From VRUE01 sp044867925 (GTDB lineage Bacteria > Actinomycetota > Thermoleophilia > Solirubrobacterales > 70-9): a stretch of 64,000 nt of DNA. A program made the position numbers and the translations under genes. Location of the stretch: positions 83,550 through 147,549 of the forward strand of contig JBIOVV010000008.1 of NCBI GenBank assembly GCA_044867925.1, in the 5' to 3' direction. Shown one piece after another: positions 52,216-60,459 of this stretch (the stretch's first letter is position 1; each line of letters starts with the position of its first letter). The notes under the pieces were generated by a model. It saw only the letters and a program-made list of their open reading frames with translations. It was not told the origin of the DNA and made no database searches.

Positions 52216-53178
52216 ATGGCTGAGTTGCTCCTGGTCGAGCAGCGGGAAGGCAGCGGCGGGGACGACGGCGCCCACTGGATCCTCGAAGGCGGTCGCATCC
52301 TGCCGGGCGTCGATGACAACCGGCGCATGGCGGAGCTGCGGCGCGGCCTGCTCAGCCACGCGGGCGTCCGCGCGGCCGGCGCCGACGCCGACAGCGAAGA
52401 CGTCGAGCAGACGCTCAGCGTCCTGCACGAGCCCAGCTACCTGGAGGCGCTGGCCGAGGTCTCGGCGGAGCCGGTCGTGATCCCGGAGCTGACCCCGCCC
52501 GGCCTGCCGCCGGACATCCCCGTCTGCTCCGGCCTGGTCGATGCCGCCCGCGAGGGCGTGCGCACAGCGATGACCGCGGCCGCGCGCCTGGTCGAGGGCG
52601 CTCGTTTCACCTATGCGCTCTGCCGGCCGCCGGGGCACCACGCCGGCCCGGCCTGGTTCGCCGGCTACTGCTATCTCAACACCGCGGCGGCGGCGGTCCA
52701 GGTCCTGCGCCATGCGGGCATGAGCCCGGTCGGCATCCTCGACGTCGACCTGCACTACCCCAACGGCACGGCGGCGATCGTGGCGACGATGGCCGACGCC
52801 AGCCTGCACTCGCTGCACGCCTCGCCGGTGACCAACGTCGCCGCCGGTACGGTCGAGCCGAGCAGCGAGCGCGAACACGTGGTCGAGTTCGCCGGCAGCC
52901 CCGAACGCGAGACCTATCTCGAGGCGCTCGCCGGCTCGATCGACGCGCTCGCCGAGAGCTCCGCCGCGCTGGTGGTCTCGCTCGGCTATGACATCGTCGC
53001 CGGCGACCCGCACGGCTCCTGGTCCTTCGAGCCCGAAATCTTCACCGAGATCGGCCGGCTGCTCGCCGCCTGCGGCAAGCCCGTCTGCGTGATCCAGGAG
53101 GGCGGCTACGCGCTCGACTCGCTGGCGGAATGCAGCGAGGCCTTCGCGATCGGCCTGCTCGGGGGTGTCCCGGTATGA
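52216..53178 (+). CDS. HDAC/acetylpolyamine amidohydrolase-family deacetylase
   Basis: 320 residues from ATG at 52216. The arginase-deacetylase fold motifs are present: LCRPPGHHAGP (catalytic His pair, ~137-147), GILDVDLHYPNGTAAIV (zinc Asp and His, ~177), SLGYDIVAGDP and QEGGYALDSL near the end. Bacterial members deacetylate acetylated polyamines or pathway intermediates. Within this operon it probably removes an acyl group added by the GNAT, or deacylates a biosynthetic intermediate. Distinction between an APAH-like and HDAC-like substrate would need structure-level comparison. Confidence 0.88.
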   Translation: MAELLLVEQREGSGGDDGAHWILEGGRILPGVDDNRRMAELRRGLLSHAGVRAAGADADSEDVEQTLSVLHEPSYLEALAEVSAEPVVIPELTPPGLPPDIPVCSGLVDAAREGVRTAMTAAARLVEGARFTYALCRPPGHHAGPAWFAGYCYLNTAAAAVQVLRHAGMSPVGILDVDLHYPNGTAAIVATMADASLHSLHASPVTNVAAGTVEPSSEREHVVEFAGSPERETYLEALAGSIDALAESSAALVVSLGYDIVAGDPHGSWSFEPEIFTEIGRLLAACGKPVCVIQEGGYALDSLAECSEAFAIGLLGGVPV

Positions 53179-53193
53179 GCTCCCGGTGTTCCT

Positions 53194-53230
53194 TTTCCCT
53201 GCCATATGCCGCGAAGGCACACCGGAGCGG
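53194..53230 (+). promoter_or_regulatory. Duplicated leader element, copy 2, before the chorismate mutase gene
   Basis: tttccctgccatatgccgcg then aaggcacaccggagcgg. It shares the TTTCC, ATMTGC, AAGG and ACACCGGAG blocks with 49464-49501. GGAG is again 9 nt before the ATG (53237). In both copies the downstream gene's frame reads through the element as IC-x-x-GTPE. Confidence 0.6.
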
Positions 53231-53236
53231 TCTTTC

Positions 53237-53545
53237 ATGAGCGACAACGGCTTGGTCGAGTTCCGCGGCCGGCTCGACCCGATCGACGCCGAGATCGCCC
53301 GCCTGCTCGGCGAGCGCTTCCAGATCTGTCGCGAAGTCGCCGAGTACAAGAGCGCGCACGGAATCCCGATGATGCAGCCCGAGCGGGTCGCCGAGGTCCG
53401 CGCCCGCTACCTCGCCCGCGGTGCCGAGTGCGGCCTGCCCGAGGACTTCACCGCGGCGCTCTTCGAGCTCCTGATCGGCGCCACCTGCAAGCTCGAGGAC
53501 GAGCTGATGGAGGGAGCGGCCGCAAGCGAGGGGCGGCAGCGGTGA
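53237..53545 (+). CDS. AroQ-type chorismate mutase (aminodeoxychorismate mutase candidate)
   Basis: 102 residues from ATG at 53237. The three-helix AroQ pattern is clear: FRGRLDPIDAEIARLLGERFQICREVAEYKSAHGIPMM, then RVAEVRARYLARGAECGL and FELLIG. Arg, Lys and Glu active-site positions appear present. In pathways with a PapA-type ADC synthase, the mutase (PapB) rearranges 4-amino-4-deoxychorismate to 4-amino-4-deoxyprephenate on the way to p-aminophenylalanine. A PapC-type dehydrogenase is not found in this window. The stop overlaps the P450 start (GTGA). Confidence 0.88.
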   Translation: MSDNGLVEFRGRLDPIDAEIARLLGERFQICREVAEYKSAHGIPMMQPERVAEVRARYLARGAECGLPEDFTAALFELLIGATCKLEDELMEGAAASEGRQR

Positions 53546-54855
53546 GCACCGCGCTGCCGCCCGGGCCCTCGGTCTCCGCGGGCGAGCAATCGGCCCGCTG
53601 GGCGAGCGAGCCGCTGCCCTTCCTGGAGGAGTGCAGGGAGCGCTACGGCGACACCTTCACCCTGCGCCTGCACCACCTCGGCACCTGGGTCATCCTCTCC
53701 GAGCCCGAAGACGTCAAACGGGTTTTCTCGACCGACAGCAACGAGCTCGGCGTCGGCGTGCCCAACCTCGCGCTGCGGCCGGTGCTGGGGGCGCACTCGG
53801 TGATGCTGAGCGAGGAGCCCGAGCACATGGCGCGCCGCAAGCTGATGCTGCCGCGCTTCCACGGCGAGCGGATGCGCGAGGACGCCGAGATGATGACCGA
53901 GCTGGCGCGGCGCGAAGTGCGGGCCTGGCCGCTGGGCGAGCCGTTCGCGCTCTGGCCGCGGATGCAGGCGCTGACCCAGGAGGTGGTGATGCGGGCGGTC
54001 TTCGGCGACGACGAGGGGCGACTGGATCGGCTGCGGGTCCTGCTCAGCGACCTGACCGCGGCGGTCAACGACGAAGAGCTCCTCGGCGAGCTCGCCGAGC
54101 GCGGCCCGGACTGGCTCGAAGAAAGCCCTGGCTGGCGGGCGGCGATGGCTCCGGTCGAAGCCGAGGTGCTGGCGGAGGCCGAGCGGCGCCGGGCCGAAGG
54201 CGAGAACGGGCGACGTGACGCGGTCTCGATCCTGGTCGAGGCGCGTAACGAGGACGGCTCGCCGCTGAGCGAGAAAGAGCTGCGCGACGAACTGCTGACC
54301 CTGCTCACCGACGGGCCGACCTCGAGCTCGCTGGCCTGGGTCTTCGAGCGCCTGCTGCGCCACCCCGAGAAGCTGGCGCGGCTGCAGTCCGAACTGATCG
54401 CCGGCGAGGGCGACGCCTACCTGGACGCGGTGGTCAAGGAGACCCTGCGCCTGCGCCCACCGGTCTCGGTCGTCGTCCGCCGCCTGCTCAAGCCGGCGAC
54501 GCTGGGCGGCTATGACCTGCCGGCCGACACCCTGATCGCGCCCTGCGTCTACCTGATCCACCATCGCGCCGACGTCTACGAGAACCCCGGCGAGTTCGTC
54601 CCCGAGCGCTTCCTCACGCAGCGCGCCGCGGTGCCGACCTGGATCCCCTTCGGCGGCGGCGCCCGCCGCTGCCTCGCCGCCAGCTACGCCGAACAGGAGA
54701 TGAAGCGGGTGCTGCGCACCGTGCTCGAGGAGGTCGAGCTGGAGCCGGTCGAGTCGCGCTCGGAGCGGGTGACGCGCGGCGCGATCGCCTTCAGCCCCGC
54801 CCAGCACGGACTCGTCGTCGCTCGGCCAATCTCCCCGGTTCCCTCCGCGGTGTAA
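53542..54855 (+). CDS. Cytochrome P450
   Basis: 437 residues from a GTG that overlaps the previous stop. The I-helix reads LLTDGPTSSSLAW (~252-264), the ExxR helix is KETLRLRPP (~299), and the heme loop is FGGGARRCLA (Cys ~376). The final Gly of the usual FxxGxRxCxG is Ala. It should hydroxylate or couple a pathway intermediate in the cytosol; ferredoxin partners are not in the window. The overlap places it firmly in the operon. Confidence 0.92.
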   Translation: MSTALPPGPSVSAGEQSARWASEPLPFLEECRERYGDTFTLRLHHLGTWVILSEPEDVKRVFSTDSNELGVGVPNLALRPVLGAHSVMLSEEPEHMARRKLMLPRFHGERMREDAEMMTELARREVRAWPLGEPFALWPRMQALTQEVVMRAVFGDDEGRLDRLRVLLSDLTAAVNDEELLGELAERGPDWLEESPGWRAAMAPVEAEVLAEAERRRAEGENGRRDAVSILVEARNEDGSPLSEKELRDELLTLLTDGPTSSSLAWVFERLLRHPEKLARLQSELIAGEGDAYLDAVVKETLRLRPPVSVVVRRLLKPATLGGYDLPADTLIAPCVYLIHHRADVYENPGEFVPERFLTQRAAVPTWIPFGGGARRCLAASYAEQEMKRVLRTVLEEVELEPVESRSERVTRGAIAFSPAQHGLVVARPISPVPSAV

Positions 54856-54861
54856 CGCGTT

Positions 54862-56226
54862 ATGGCTCTCGGAGAACCACAAGACGTTGCACCTGGCAAG
54901 GGCGGAGCGGGCTACGACCTCATAGTCGTCGGCGCCGGCGCCAAGGCCGCCGGGATCGCGACCAAGGTCCACATCCTCAACAGCCTCGGCCTCGCCGAGC
55001 TCTCGATCCTGGTGATCGAGGGCACCGAGGTCGCCGCCTCCTGGAAGGGGCGCAACGGGATGACCTCGGGCGAGGAGCCGCTGGCGGTGACACCGATCAA
55101 GGACGTCGGCTTCCCGTACCAGAGCCATGTCGAGTTCGGCGAGGCGGGAGAGGCGATCGACGCCGCCCTCGCCCAGTTCACCTGGCAGCAGCACATGATC
55201 AGCAAGCGCCGCTACGCCCGCTGGGTCGATGCCGGCTCCCCGCAGGTCCGCCACCGCGACTACGGCGAGTACCTGACCTGGGTGCTGGCGCGGGCGACCG
55301 CGGGCGTCGAGCACCTCGCCGCTCGCGTCACCCAGGTGACGCTCGACTCCGAGGGCGAGCGCTGGGTGGTCGAAGCCGATTCCGATCGCGGCACCTCACG
55401 GCACACCGGCGGGGCGCTGGTGCTGACCGGGCCCGGCATCCACCGCGCCTTCCCGCACGAGCCCGCCGTCGCCGACCGGGTCTTCCACTGCGACAGCCGG
55501 CGCGACGAGTTCGCCCGCATCCCCGAGAATCGCCAGTGCGACGTGGCGATCGTCGGCGGCGGCGAGAGCGCGCTCAGCGCGACGATGTTCCTGCGCGGCA
55601 TGCGGCCCGACTGCCGTTTCACGATCTACACGCCGATGCTGCCGATGAGCCGCGGTGAGAGCTTCCTCGAGAACCGCGTCTTCTCCAATCCCGACACGGT
55701 CGAATGGGAGTCGCTCGACCAGCAGACTCGCCGCGACTTCGTCAAGCACTCCGACCGCGGCGTCTTCGACCCGCCCAGCCTTGCGGCGATCGCCTACGAC
55801 GAGCGCTGCCGCTTCGTCACCGGTCGCGTCACCGACGTCGGCGCCGCCGCCGGCGGCGAGGGCGTGCGGCTCGAGTACGAGTCGCCCGAGGGACAGGCCG
55901 GCGGCGAGCACGACTTCGTCGCCAACTGCACCGGCTTCGATCTGCTGGCCCAGCTGCGCACGCTCTTCCCGGCGACGGTGCGCGAGGAGATCGAGCGCCG
56001 CAGCGGCCCGGTCTGGGACCAGCCGGCCGGCAGCGAGGTGCCGATCGGCCGCAACCTGGAGCTGGTGGGGATGCGGCCGCGCTTGCAGATCCCCGGCCTC
56101 GCCGGGCTCAGCCAGGGGCCGGGCTTCGCCAACCTCGGCGCGCTCGGCTTGCTCTCCAATCGCGTGCTGCAACCGTTTATGGTCGCAAATAGCGAATTAC
56201 TTGACACTTATAAATCGGTCGCATAG
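54862..56226 (+). CDS. Flavin-dependent N-hydroxylase, MbtG/SidA-like
   Basis: 454 residues. FAD motif IVVGAGAKAAGIATKVHILN (~17-36), IEGTEVAASW, TPIKDVGFPYQSHV, the NADPH motif VAIVGGGESALSATMFL (~229), SRGESFLENRVFSNP and the C-terminal GLSQGPGFANLGALGLLSNRVL closely follow mycobactin lysine N6-hydroxylase MbtG. It should oxygenate a primary amine to a hydroxylamine. An amine substrate fits the aminodeoxychorismate branch. The last ~20 codons turn AT-rich, with a TTA codon, because a promoter for the next gene lies there. Confidence 0.87.
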   Translation: MALGEPQDVAPGKGGAGYDLIVVGAGAKAAGIATKVHILNSLGLAELSILVIEGTEVAASWKGRNGMTSGEEPLAVTPIKDVGFPYQSHVEFGEAGEAIDAALAQFTWQQHMISKRRYARWVDAGSPQVRHRDYGEYLTWVLARATAGVEHLAARVTQVTLDSEGERWVVEADSDRGTSRHTGGALVLTGPGIHRAFPHEPAVADRVFHCDSRRDEFARIPENRQCDVAIVGGGESALSATMFLRGMRPDCRFTIYTPMLPMSRGESFLENRVFSNPDTVEWESLDQQTRRDFVKHSDRGVFDPPSLAAIAYDERCRFVTGRVTDVGAAAGGEGVRLEYESPEGQAGGEHDFVANCTGFDLLAQLRTLFPATVREEIERRSGPVWDQPAGSEVPIGRNLELVGMRPRLQIPGLAGLSQGPGFANLGALGLLSNRVLQPFMVANSELLDTYKSVA

Positions 56227-56229
56227 GGT
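56201..56229 (+). promoter_or_regulatory. Sigma70-type promoter in the 3' end of the N-hydroxylase gene
   Basis: TTGACA (56201-56206), a 17-bp spacer, then TAGGGT (56224-56229). It is placed to start transcription about 25 bp before the quinoprotein-like gene's ATG. It accounts for the local AT-rich shift and marks a likely operon boundary. Confidence 0.6.
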
Positions 56230-56259
56230 CGCGGCGACGACGAGGGAGGCAGGGAGTAG

Positions 56260-57819
56260 ATGAGGAAGCTGAGCAGCATGTCGAAGGTCGCGCGGGCGGC
56301 TACCGGAGCGCTCGCGGCGACCGCGATGGCAGCTGTCGTGCTGGCCGGATGCGGGTCCTCCTCCTCGGGCAGCGGCGACGAGGTCAGCTTCACCGGCTCG
56401 GGGATCCCCAACGGCGACCTCGCCAACACGCGCCACCAGAGCGGCAGCCCGATCGACAGCTCGACCGTGGGCGACCTGCAGGTGGCGTGGAAACTGCCGC
56501 TGCAGGCGACCAGCTCCTTCGGCAGCTACGCCTCGGTGCCGATCATCAGCAAGGGCGTGATGTACTCGCAGGATCTCGCCTCCAACGTGCAGGCGATCGA
56601 CGTGCAGAGCGGTGAGGTGCTCTGGACCGCGACCTTCGAACAGCCCGACCACGGCCCGAACGGCGTCGTCGTCGCCGAAGGCCTCGTCTTCGGCATCACC
56701 CCCAGCGAAGCCTTCGCGCTCGACCAGGAGACCGGCCAGCAGGAATGGTCGGTCAAGCTGACGCGCAACGCCAAAGAGGGCATCGACATGGCCCCGGGCT
56801 ACCACGACGGCCTCGTCTACGTCTCGACCGTGCCGGTGACCGCCGAAGAATTCTACGGCGGCAACGGGGTCGGAATCCTCTGGGCGCTGGACGCCAAAAC
56901 GGGCAAGAAAGTCTGGCACTTCAACACGGTGCCGGACGATCTCTGGACCGACGACAGCGCGGCCAGGAACCTCAACTCGGGAGGCGGCCTCTGGTACCCG
57001 CCGGGCTTCGACGGGCAGGGCTCGATGTACATCGCGGTGGGCAACCCGGGGCCGATCCCGGGCACCGAAAAATACCCCTGGGGGTCGAGCCGGCCCGGTC
57101 CCAATCTCTACACGGACTCGATCGTCAAGCTCGACGAGAAGACGGGGAAGATGGACTGGTACTTCCAGCTCACCCCCCACGACATCAACGACTGGGACCT
57201 GCAGAACCCGCCGATGCTGGTCAAAGCCGGCGGCAAGGACATGGTGATCGGGGCGGGCAAGTCCGGCATCGTGATCGCCCTCGACCGCAAGAGCGGCAAG
57301 CTGCTCTGGGAACGGCCGGTCGGGATCCACAACGGCTGGGACGACATCGGCAAGGAAGCGATGGAAGGCAAGGAGCCGAAACTGCCGGTCACGCTCCTGC
57401 CCGGCTCGCTCGGCGGCGTGATCGCGCCGATGGCGACCGACGGCTCGACCCTCTTCGTGCCGGTGGTGAACGCTTCGCTGACGATCAACAGCCAGACCGA
57501 AAAGTCAGAAGGCGGCCCCGGCAACGGCGAAGTGGTCGCCCTCGACCTGAAGACCGGCAAGGTCAAGTGGAGCGAAGAAACTGCCACGCCCGCCTTCGGC
57601 TACATGACCGCGGTCAACGACCTCGTCTTCGCCACCACCTACGACGGCACGGTGAGTGCCTTCGACGCGAAAAACGGCACCGTGGTCTGGCGGGAAAAAC
57701 TCCCCGCCGGCACCAACAGCGGCGTCACCGTCTCCGACGACATGCTGATCGCCCCGGCCGGCGTCGCGGCGGCGGAAGGTCAGGTCGCGCAGATAGTCGC
57801 CTACCGCCTCGGCGGCTAA
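56260..57819 (+). CDS. PQQ-type beta-propeller lipoprotein, quinoprotein dehydrogenase-like
   Basis: 519 residues, GGGAG before ATG. Signal and lipobox VVLAGC (Cys ~31) anchor it outside the membrane. The rest is a beta-propeller with Trp-docking repeats: IDVQSGEVLWTA, LDAKTGKKVWHF, GPNLYTDSIVKLDEKTGKMDWYFQLTPHDINDWDL, LDLKTGKVKW. The last segment and HD/DWD are close to methanol/ethanol quinoprotein dehydrogenases, though shorter than their ~600 residues. It may oxidise an alcohol or act as a scaffold. It has its own promoter, so membership in the cluster is unclear. Confidence 0.82.
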   Translation: MRKLSSMSKVARAATGALAATAMAAVVLAGCGSSSSGSGDEVSFTGSGIPNGDLANTRHQSGSPIDSSTVGDLQVAWKLPLQATSSFGSYASVPIISKGVMYSQDLASNVQAIDVQSGEVLWTATFEQPDHGPNGVVVAEGLVFGITPSEAFALDQETGQQEWSVKLTRNAKEGIDMAPGYHDGLVYVSTVPVTAEEFYGGNGVGILWALDAKTGKKVWHFNTVPDDLWTDDSAARNLNSGGGLWYPPGFDGQGSMYIAVGNPGPIPGTEKYPWGSSRPGPNLYTDSIVKLDEKTGKMDWYFQLTPHDINDWDLQNPPMLVKAGGKDMVIGAGKSGIVIALDRKSGKLLWERPVGIHNGWDDIGKEAMEGKEPKLPVTLLPGSLGGVIAPMATDGSTLFVPVVNASLTINSQTEKSEGGPGNGEVVALDLKTGKVKWSEETATPAFGYMTAVNDLVFATTYDGTVSAFDAKNGTVVWREKLPAGTNSGVTVSDDMLIAPAGVAAAEGQVAQIVAYRLGG

Positions 57820-57830
57820 GCGGCGGAGCG

Positions 57831-58325
57831 TCAGGGCGCGATCTCGCGCAGGCGGTGCGTGTCGACGTCGTAGACGAAGCCCCGCACCGCGTCGCGGTGC
57901 GGGAGGAAGGCGGAGCGGCGCACGCGCAGGATCGACTGGCGCACGTCGGCGTCGACGTCGGCGAAAGACTCAATCGCGAAGGCGGGGGCGACCCCGGTCT
58001 GCTCCTGCAGCTCGGAGCGGAAGCCGTCGTCGGTGATCTTCTGCATGCCGCAGTCGGTGTGGTGAATCAGCATCACCTCGCGGGTGCCGAGCCGCCGCTG
58101 TGAGATCGCCAGCGAGCGGATCACGTCGTCGGTGATCACCCCGCCGGCGTTGCGCAGCACGTGGGCCTCGCCGTCGCCCAGCCCGAGGGCGGCGAAGACG
58201 TCGAGCCGCGAGTCCATGCAGGTGACGATCGCCAGCTGCCGGCTCGGTTGCACATCCAGGTGCCTGTCCGGCAGCGCCGCGGCGAAGTCCCGGTTCTTGG
58301 CGAGCAGCTCGTCGATGACGCTCAT
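57831..58325 (-). CDS. Beta-class carbonic anhydrase
   Basis: 164 residues. Zinc ligands and partner residues: CMDSRLD (~36-42) and HHTDCGM (~88-94). HVLRNAGG is the conserved strand. It hydrates CO2 to bicarbonate in the cytosol. This is a short, cab-like member. The start is 158 bp from the divergent PucR-type gene. Confidence 0.92.
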   Translation of the reverse strand: MSVIDELLAKNRDFAAALPDRHLDVQPSRQLAIVTCMDSRLDVFAALGLGDGEAHVLRNAGGVITDDVIRSLAISQRRLGTREVMLIHHTDCGMQKITDDGFRSELQEQTGVAPAFAIESFADVDADVRQSILRVRRSAFLPHRDAVRGFVYDVDTHRLREIAP

Positions 58326-58449
58326 CGGCCGGACCCTAGCTGTCCGTGCCCGCGCCCGTCAGCGACCTCGACGTCGCCCTTCCGGGCGACCGATCGCGTC
58401 GCCGCTTCGTCGTCATCGATCGATGTCGAGTTGACATCCGCGAAGTTTG

Positions 58450-58467
58450 CGTACTAGCTTGTGTACG
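58450..58467 (+). promoter_or_regulatory. Inverted repeat and promoter upstream of the PucR-type regulator
   Basis: TTGACA at 58431-58436 is followed by CGTAC-8-GTACG (58450-58454, 58463-58467), which overlaps candidate -10 boxes TACTAG and TAGCTT. An autoregulatory site is a reasonable reading. Confidence 0.45.
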
Positions 58468-58482
58468 GGCGGAAGGGGGCAA

Positions 58483-59679
58483 ATGCAGTTAGAGGCGCTG
58501 CAGGAGATCCGAGCTGAGCTCGTCGGCAGGCTGCGGGCGCGGTCCACCGAGATCGAAGACACGGTTTTCAACCACGTGCGCCAGCTCACCGAGCCGGCCG
58601 AAAGCAACGACCCCGAGTACAGAGCGGGATTGCGGGCGACGGTTGCCGAGGCGGTCGACTATGCGCTGCTCGGCATCGAGCGCGGCGAAGAATGGGAAGG
58701 CTCGATACCCGACGCCGCCGCGGCGCAGGCGCGCCGGGCGGCGCGCAGCGGGATCAAACTCGACACGGTCCTGCGTCGCTACGCGGCGGGCGACAGGCTG
58801 GTCGGCGAGTTCATCCTCGACGAGGCCTCGCAGCTCCCCAACGAGGCGATGCGCGAGCTGATCCGCAGCCAGGGACCGCACGTCGACCGGATGATGGCCG
58901 GGGTCTCGGCCGTGTACATGGAGGAGCTGGAGCGGATGCGCCGCTCGCCGGCGCAGCGCGTCGCCGAACGGGTGCAGCGCCTGCTCGACGGCAACGCCTC
59001 GCTCGACGCGGCCGGGCTCGACTACGAAGTGGACGCCTGGCACCTGGGCCTCGTGGTGACCGGCTCACGGCCGGACGTCGCCGCGCGCACCTTGGCGGCC
59101 GGCCTCAACCGGCAGCCGCTGGTGGTGTCCCGCGGCCATGACAACGCCTGGGCCTGGCTGGGTGGCCGCAAGCGCCTCGCGGTCAGCGCGGTCGAGCGCT
59201 ACCTCGCCGCCGGCGTGCTCGGCGACGTCAAGCTCGCGGTCGGCGAGCCGCGCCGCGGTCTCGAAGGCTGGCGCCTCACCCATCACGAGGCGCGGGCCGC
59301 TCAGCAGGTGATGCTGCGCCGCCCCCAGCCGCTGATCCAGGCCAGCGACGTGGTCCTGCTCGCGGCGGTGCTGCGCGACGAGCTGCTCGCCAAATCCCTG
59401 CACGAGACCTACGTCGCTCCCCTGGACGCGCAGGGGGACGCCGGTGTCGGCCTGCGCGAGACGCTGCGGGCCTACATCGACGCCGGCTTCAACGCGGCCA
59501 CGGCGGCGGCGGCGCTGGGCGTCGATCGCCACACCGTCCAGCGCCGCCTGCGCAAGGCCGAGGAGGCGCTGGGGCGGTTGCTGCACACCTGTCATGCCGA
59601 GATCGACGTCGCCCTGGTGCTCGATGGGCTCGACCAAGAGCCCGCCCGCCCGCGCCTGCGGGCCGTCGGCGAGGACTGA
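58483..59679 (+). CDS. PucR/CdaR-type transcriptional regulator
   Basis: 398 residues from ATG at 58483, with GGAAGGGGG upstream. N-terminal ~170 residues are helical and of the RsbRD/PucR N-terminal type (FNHVRQLTE, RRYAAGDRLVGEFIL). The middle ~185-300 is a GGDEF-like degenerate fold typical of CdaR. The C-terminal helix-turn-helix is LRAYIDAGFNAATAAAALGVDRHTVQRRLRKAEEALG. Such proteins control catabolic or secondary-metabolite genes in actinobacteria. It may control this cluster. Confidence 0.85.
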   Translation: MQLEALQEIRAELVGRLRARSTEIEDTVFNHVRQLTEPAESNDPEYRAGLRATVAEAVDYALLGIERGEEWEGSIPDAAAAQARRAARSGIKLDTVLRRYAAGDRLVGEFILDEASQLPNEAMRELIRSQGPHVDRMMAGVSAVYMEELERMRRSPAQRVAERVQRLLDGNASLDAAGLDYEVDAWHLGLVVTGSRPDVAARTLAAGLNRQPLVVSRGHDNAWAWLGGRKRLAVSAVERYLAAGVLGDVKLAVGEPRRGLEGWRLTHHEARAAQQVMLRRPQPLIQASDVVLLAAVLRDELLAKSLHETYVAPLDAQGDAGVGLRETLRAYIDAGFNAATAAAALGVDRHTVQRRLRKAEEALGRLLHTCHAEIDVALVLDGLDQEPARPRLRAVGED

Positions 59680-59721
59680 GAACGGCTTGTTTGTGCTGCG
59701 AATGGGCCATTTTGGCGTTCC

Positions 59722-59749
59722 GGTGCGCCTCCGCGCACCACATTGGTGC
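59722..59749 (+). promoter_or_regulatory. Mutually exclusive hairpins upstream of the LmbU-like gene
   Basis: ggtgcgc-ctcc-gcgcacc (59722-59739) is a 7-bp stem. The same right arm can pair instead with ggtgc at 59745-59749 across acatt. Alternative pairings of one arm resemble an attenuator, in a 175-bp leader before the LmbU-like start. Confidence 0.35.
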
Positions 59750-59854
59750 AGCGAGCTTTGAACCCTCGGTGGTACACATGACGAGGTAGCAGGGAAGCGC
59801 GGATCTGGGAGTCCGCGGGGTCTCATTCTCGACAGCTTGGTGGGGGGCGGAGCC

Positions 59855-60442
59855 ATGCCGGGGTCACCAGAAATCGTTCAAGCGCTGCGATCTTCGCCGT
59901 CGGCATCGGCGGGCGCCATCGGCGCCGGCGCCGAAGGGCGCGCGGACCGGCGCCGCCCGCCCAGCGCGATCTCCAAGGTCGCCTGGATGCCGCAGCGCGA
60001 TCTCGGCCAGGCCGAGTGGCTGGCCACCGGGCGCCGCCTGGGGGCGATCGGCCGCTGCAGCCAGTGGTGGATCGGCGACTGGATTCGCTACGGCGCCACG
60101 CGCTGGGGCGAGAAGTACACGGAGGCCGCCCGGGTGACGGGCTACGACGTCGCCAGCCTGAGGAACATGGCCTGGGTCGCCTCCCAATTCGATTTGTCAC
60201 TACGTAGTGACAAGCTCAGCTGGAGCCATCACGTCTTGCTTGCGCCGCTCGAGCCGGAGCAGCAGCGGTATTGGCTTCACCGGGCCCACCAGGAGCGCCT
60301 CTCCGTGGCCGACCTGCGACTGGAGCTGCGTGCCCGCGGGCAGGGCAAGCGCCAGGGCTCGGAGGCACGGGGAGAGCGCCAGGCAGAGCACGGGGCCGGG
60401 GTCGTTTGCCCGAACTGCGGTCACAAGCTGCCGTCGGAATAG
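59855..60442 (+). CDS. LmbU-like transcriptional regulator with C-terminal zinc ribbon
   Basis: 195 residues; ATG at 59855 follows a GGGGGCGGAG site (a GTG at 59837 is in frame). The core IGDWIRYGATRWGEKYTEAARVTGYDVASLRNMAWVASQF then KLSWSHHVLLAPLEPEQQRYWL matches the LmbU family of pathway-specific activators (lincomycin and other clusters). A CPNCGHKL half-zinc-ribbon is added at the end. A perfect 20-bp palindrome lies inside the gene at 60194-60213. It probably activates the PKS or the whole cluster. Confidence 0.8.
   Translation: MPGSPEIVQALRSSPSASAGAIGAGAEGRADRRRPPSAISKVAWMPQRDLGQAEWLATGRRLGAIGRCSQWWIGDWIRYGATRWGEKYTEAARVTGYDVASLRNMAWVASQFDLSLRSDKLSWSHHVLLAPLEPEQQRYWLHRAHQERLSVADLRLELRARGQGKRQGSEARGERQAEHGAGVVCPNCGHKLPSE
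60194..60213 (+). promoter_or_regulatory. Perfect 20-bp palindrome inside the LmbU-like coding sequence
   Basis: TTGTCACTACGTAGTGACAA is identical on both strands. It is AT-richer than the surrounding gene and encodes part of the helix-turn-helix linker (LSLRSDK). An intragenic operator or regulator-binding site is likely. Confidence 0.55.
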
Positions 60443-60459
60443 CCGAGCGCAGCGGCGCC

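Noticed and set aside
56201..56226. The lone TTA codon at the end of the N-hydroxylase gene as a site for a special amino acid
   Set aside because: The codon lies in a promoter-bearing AT-rich stretch at the variable C-terminus; no functional position is implied.
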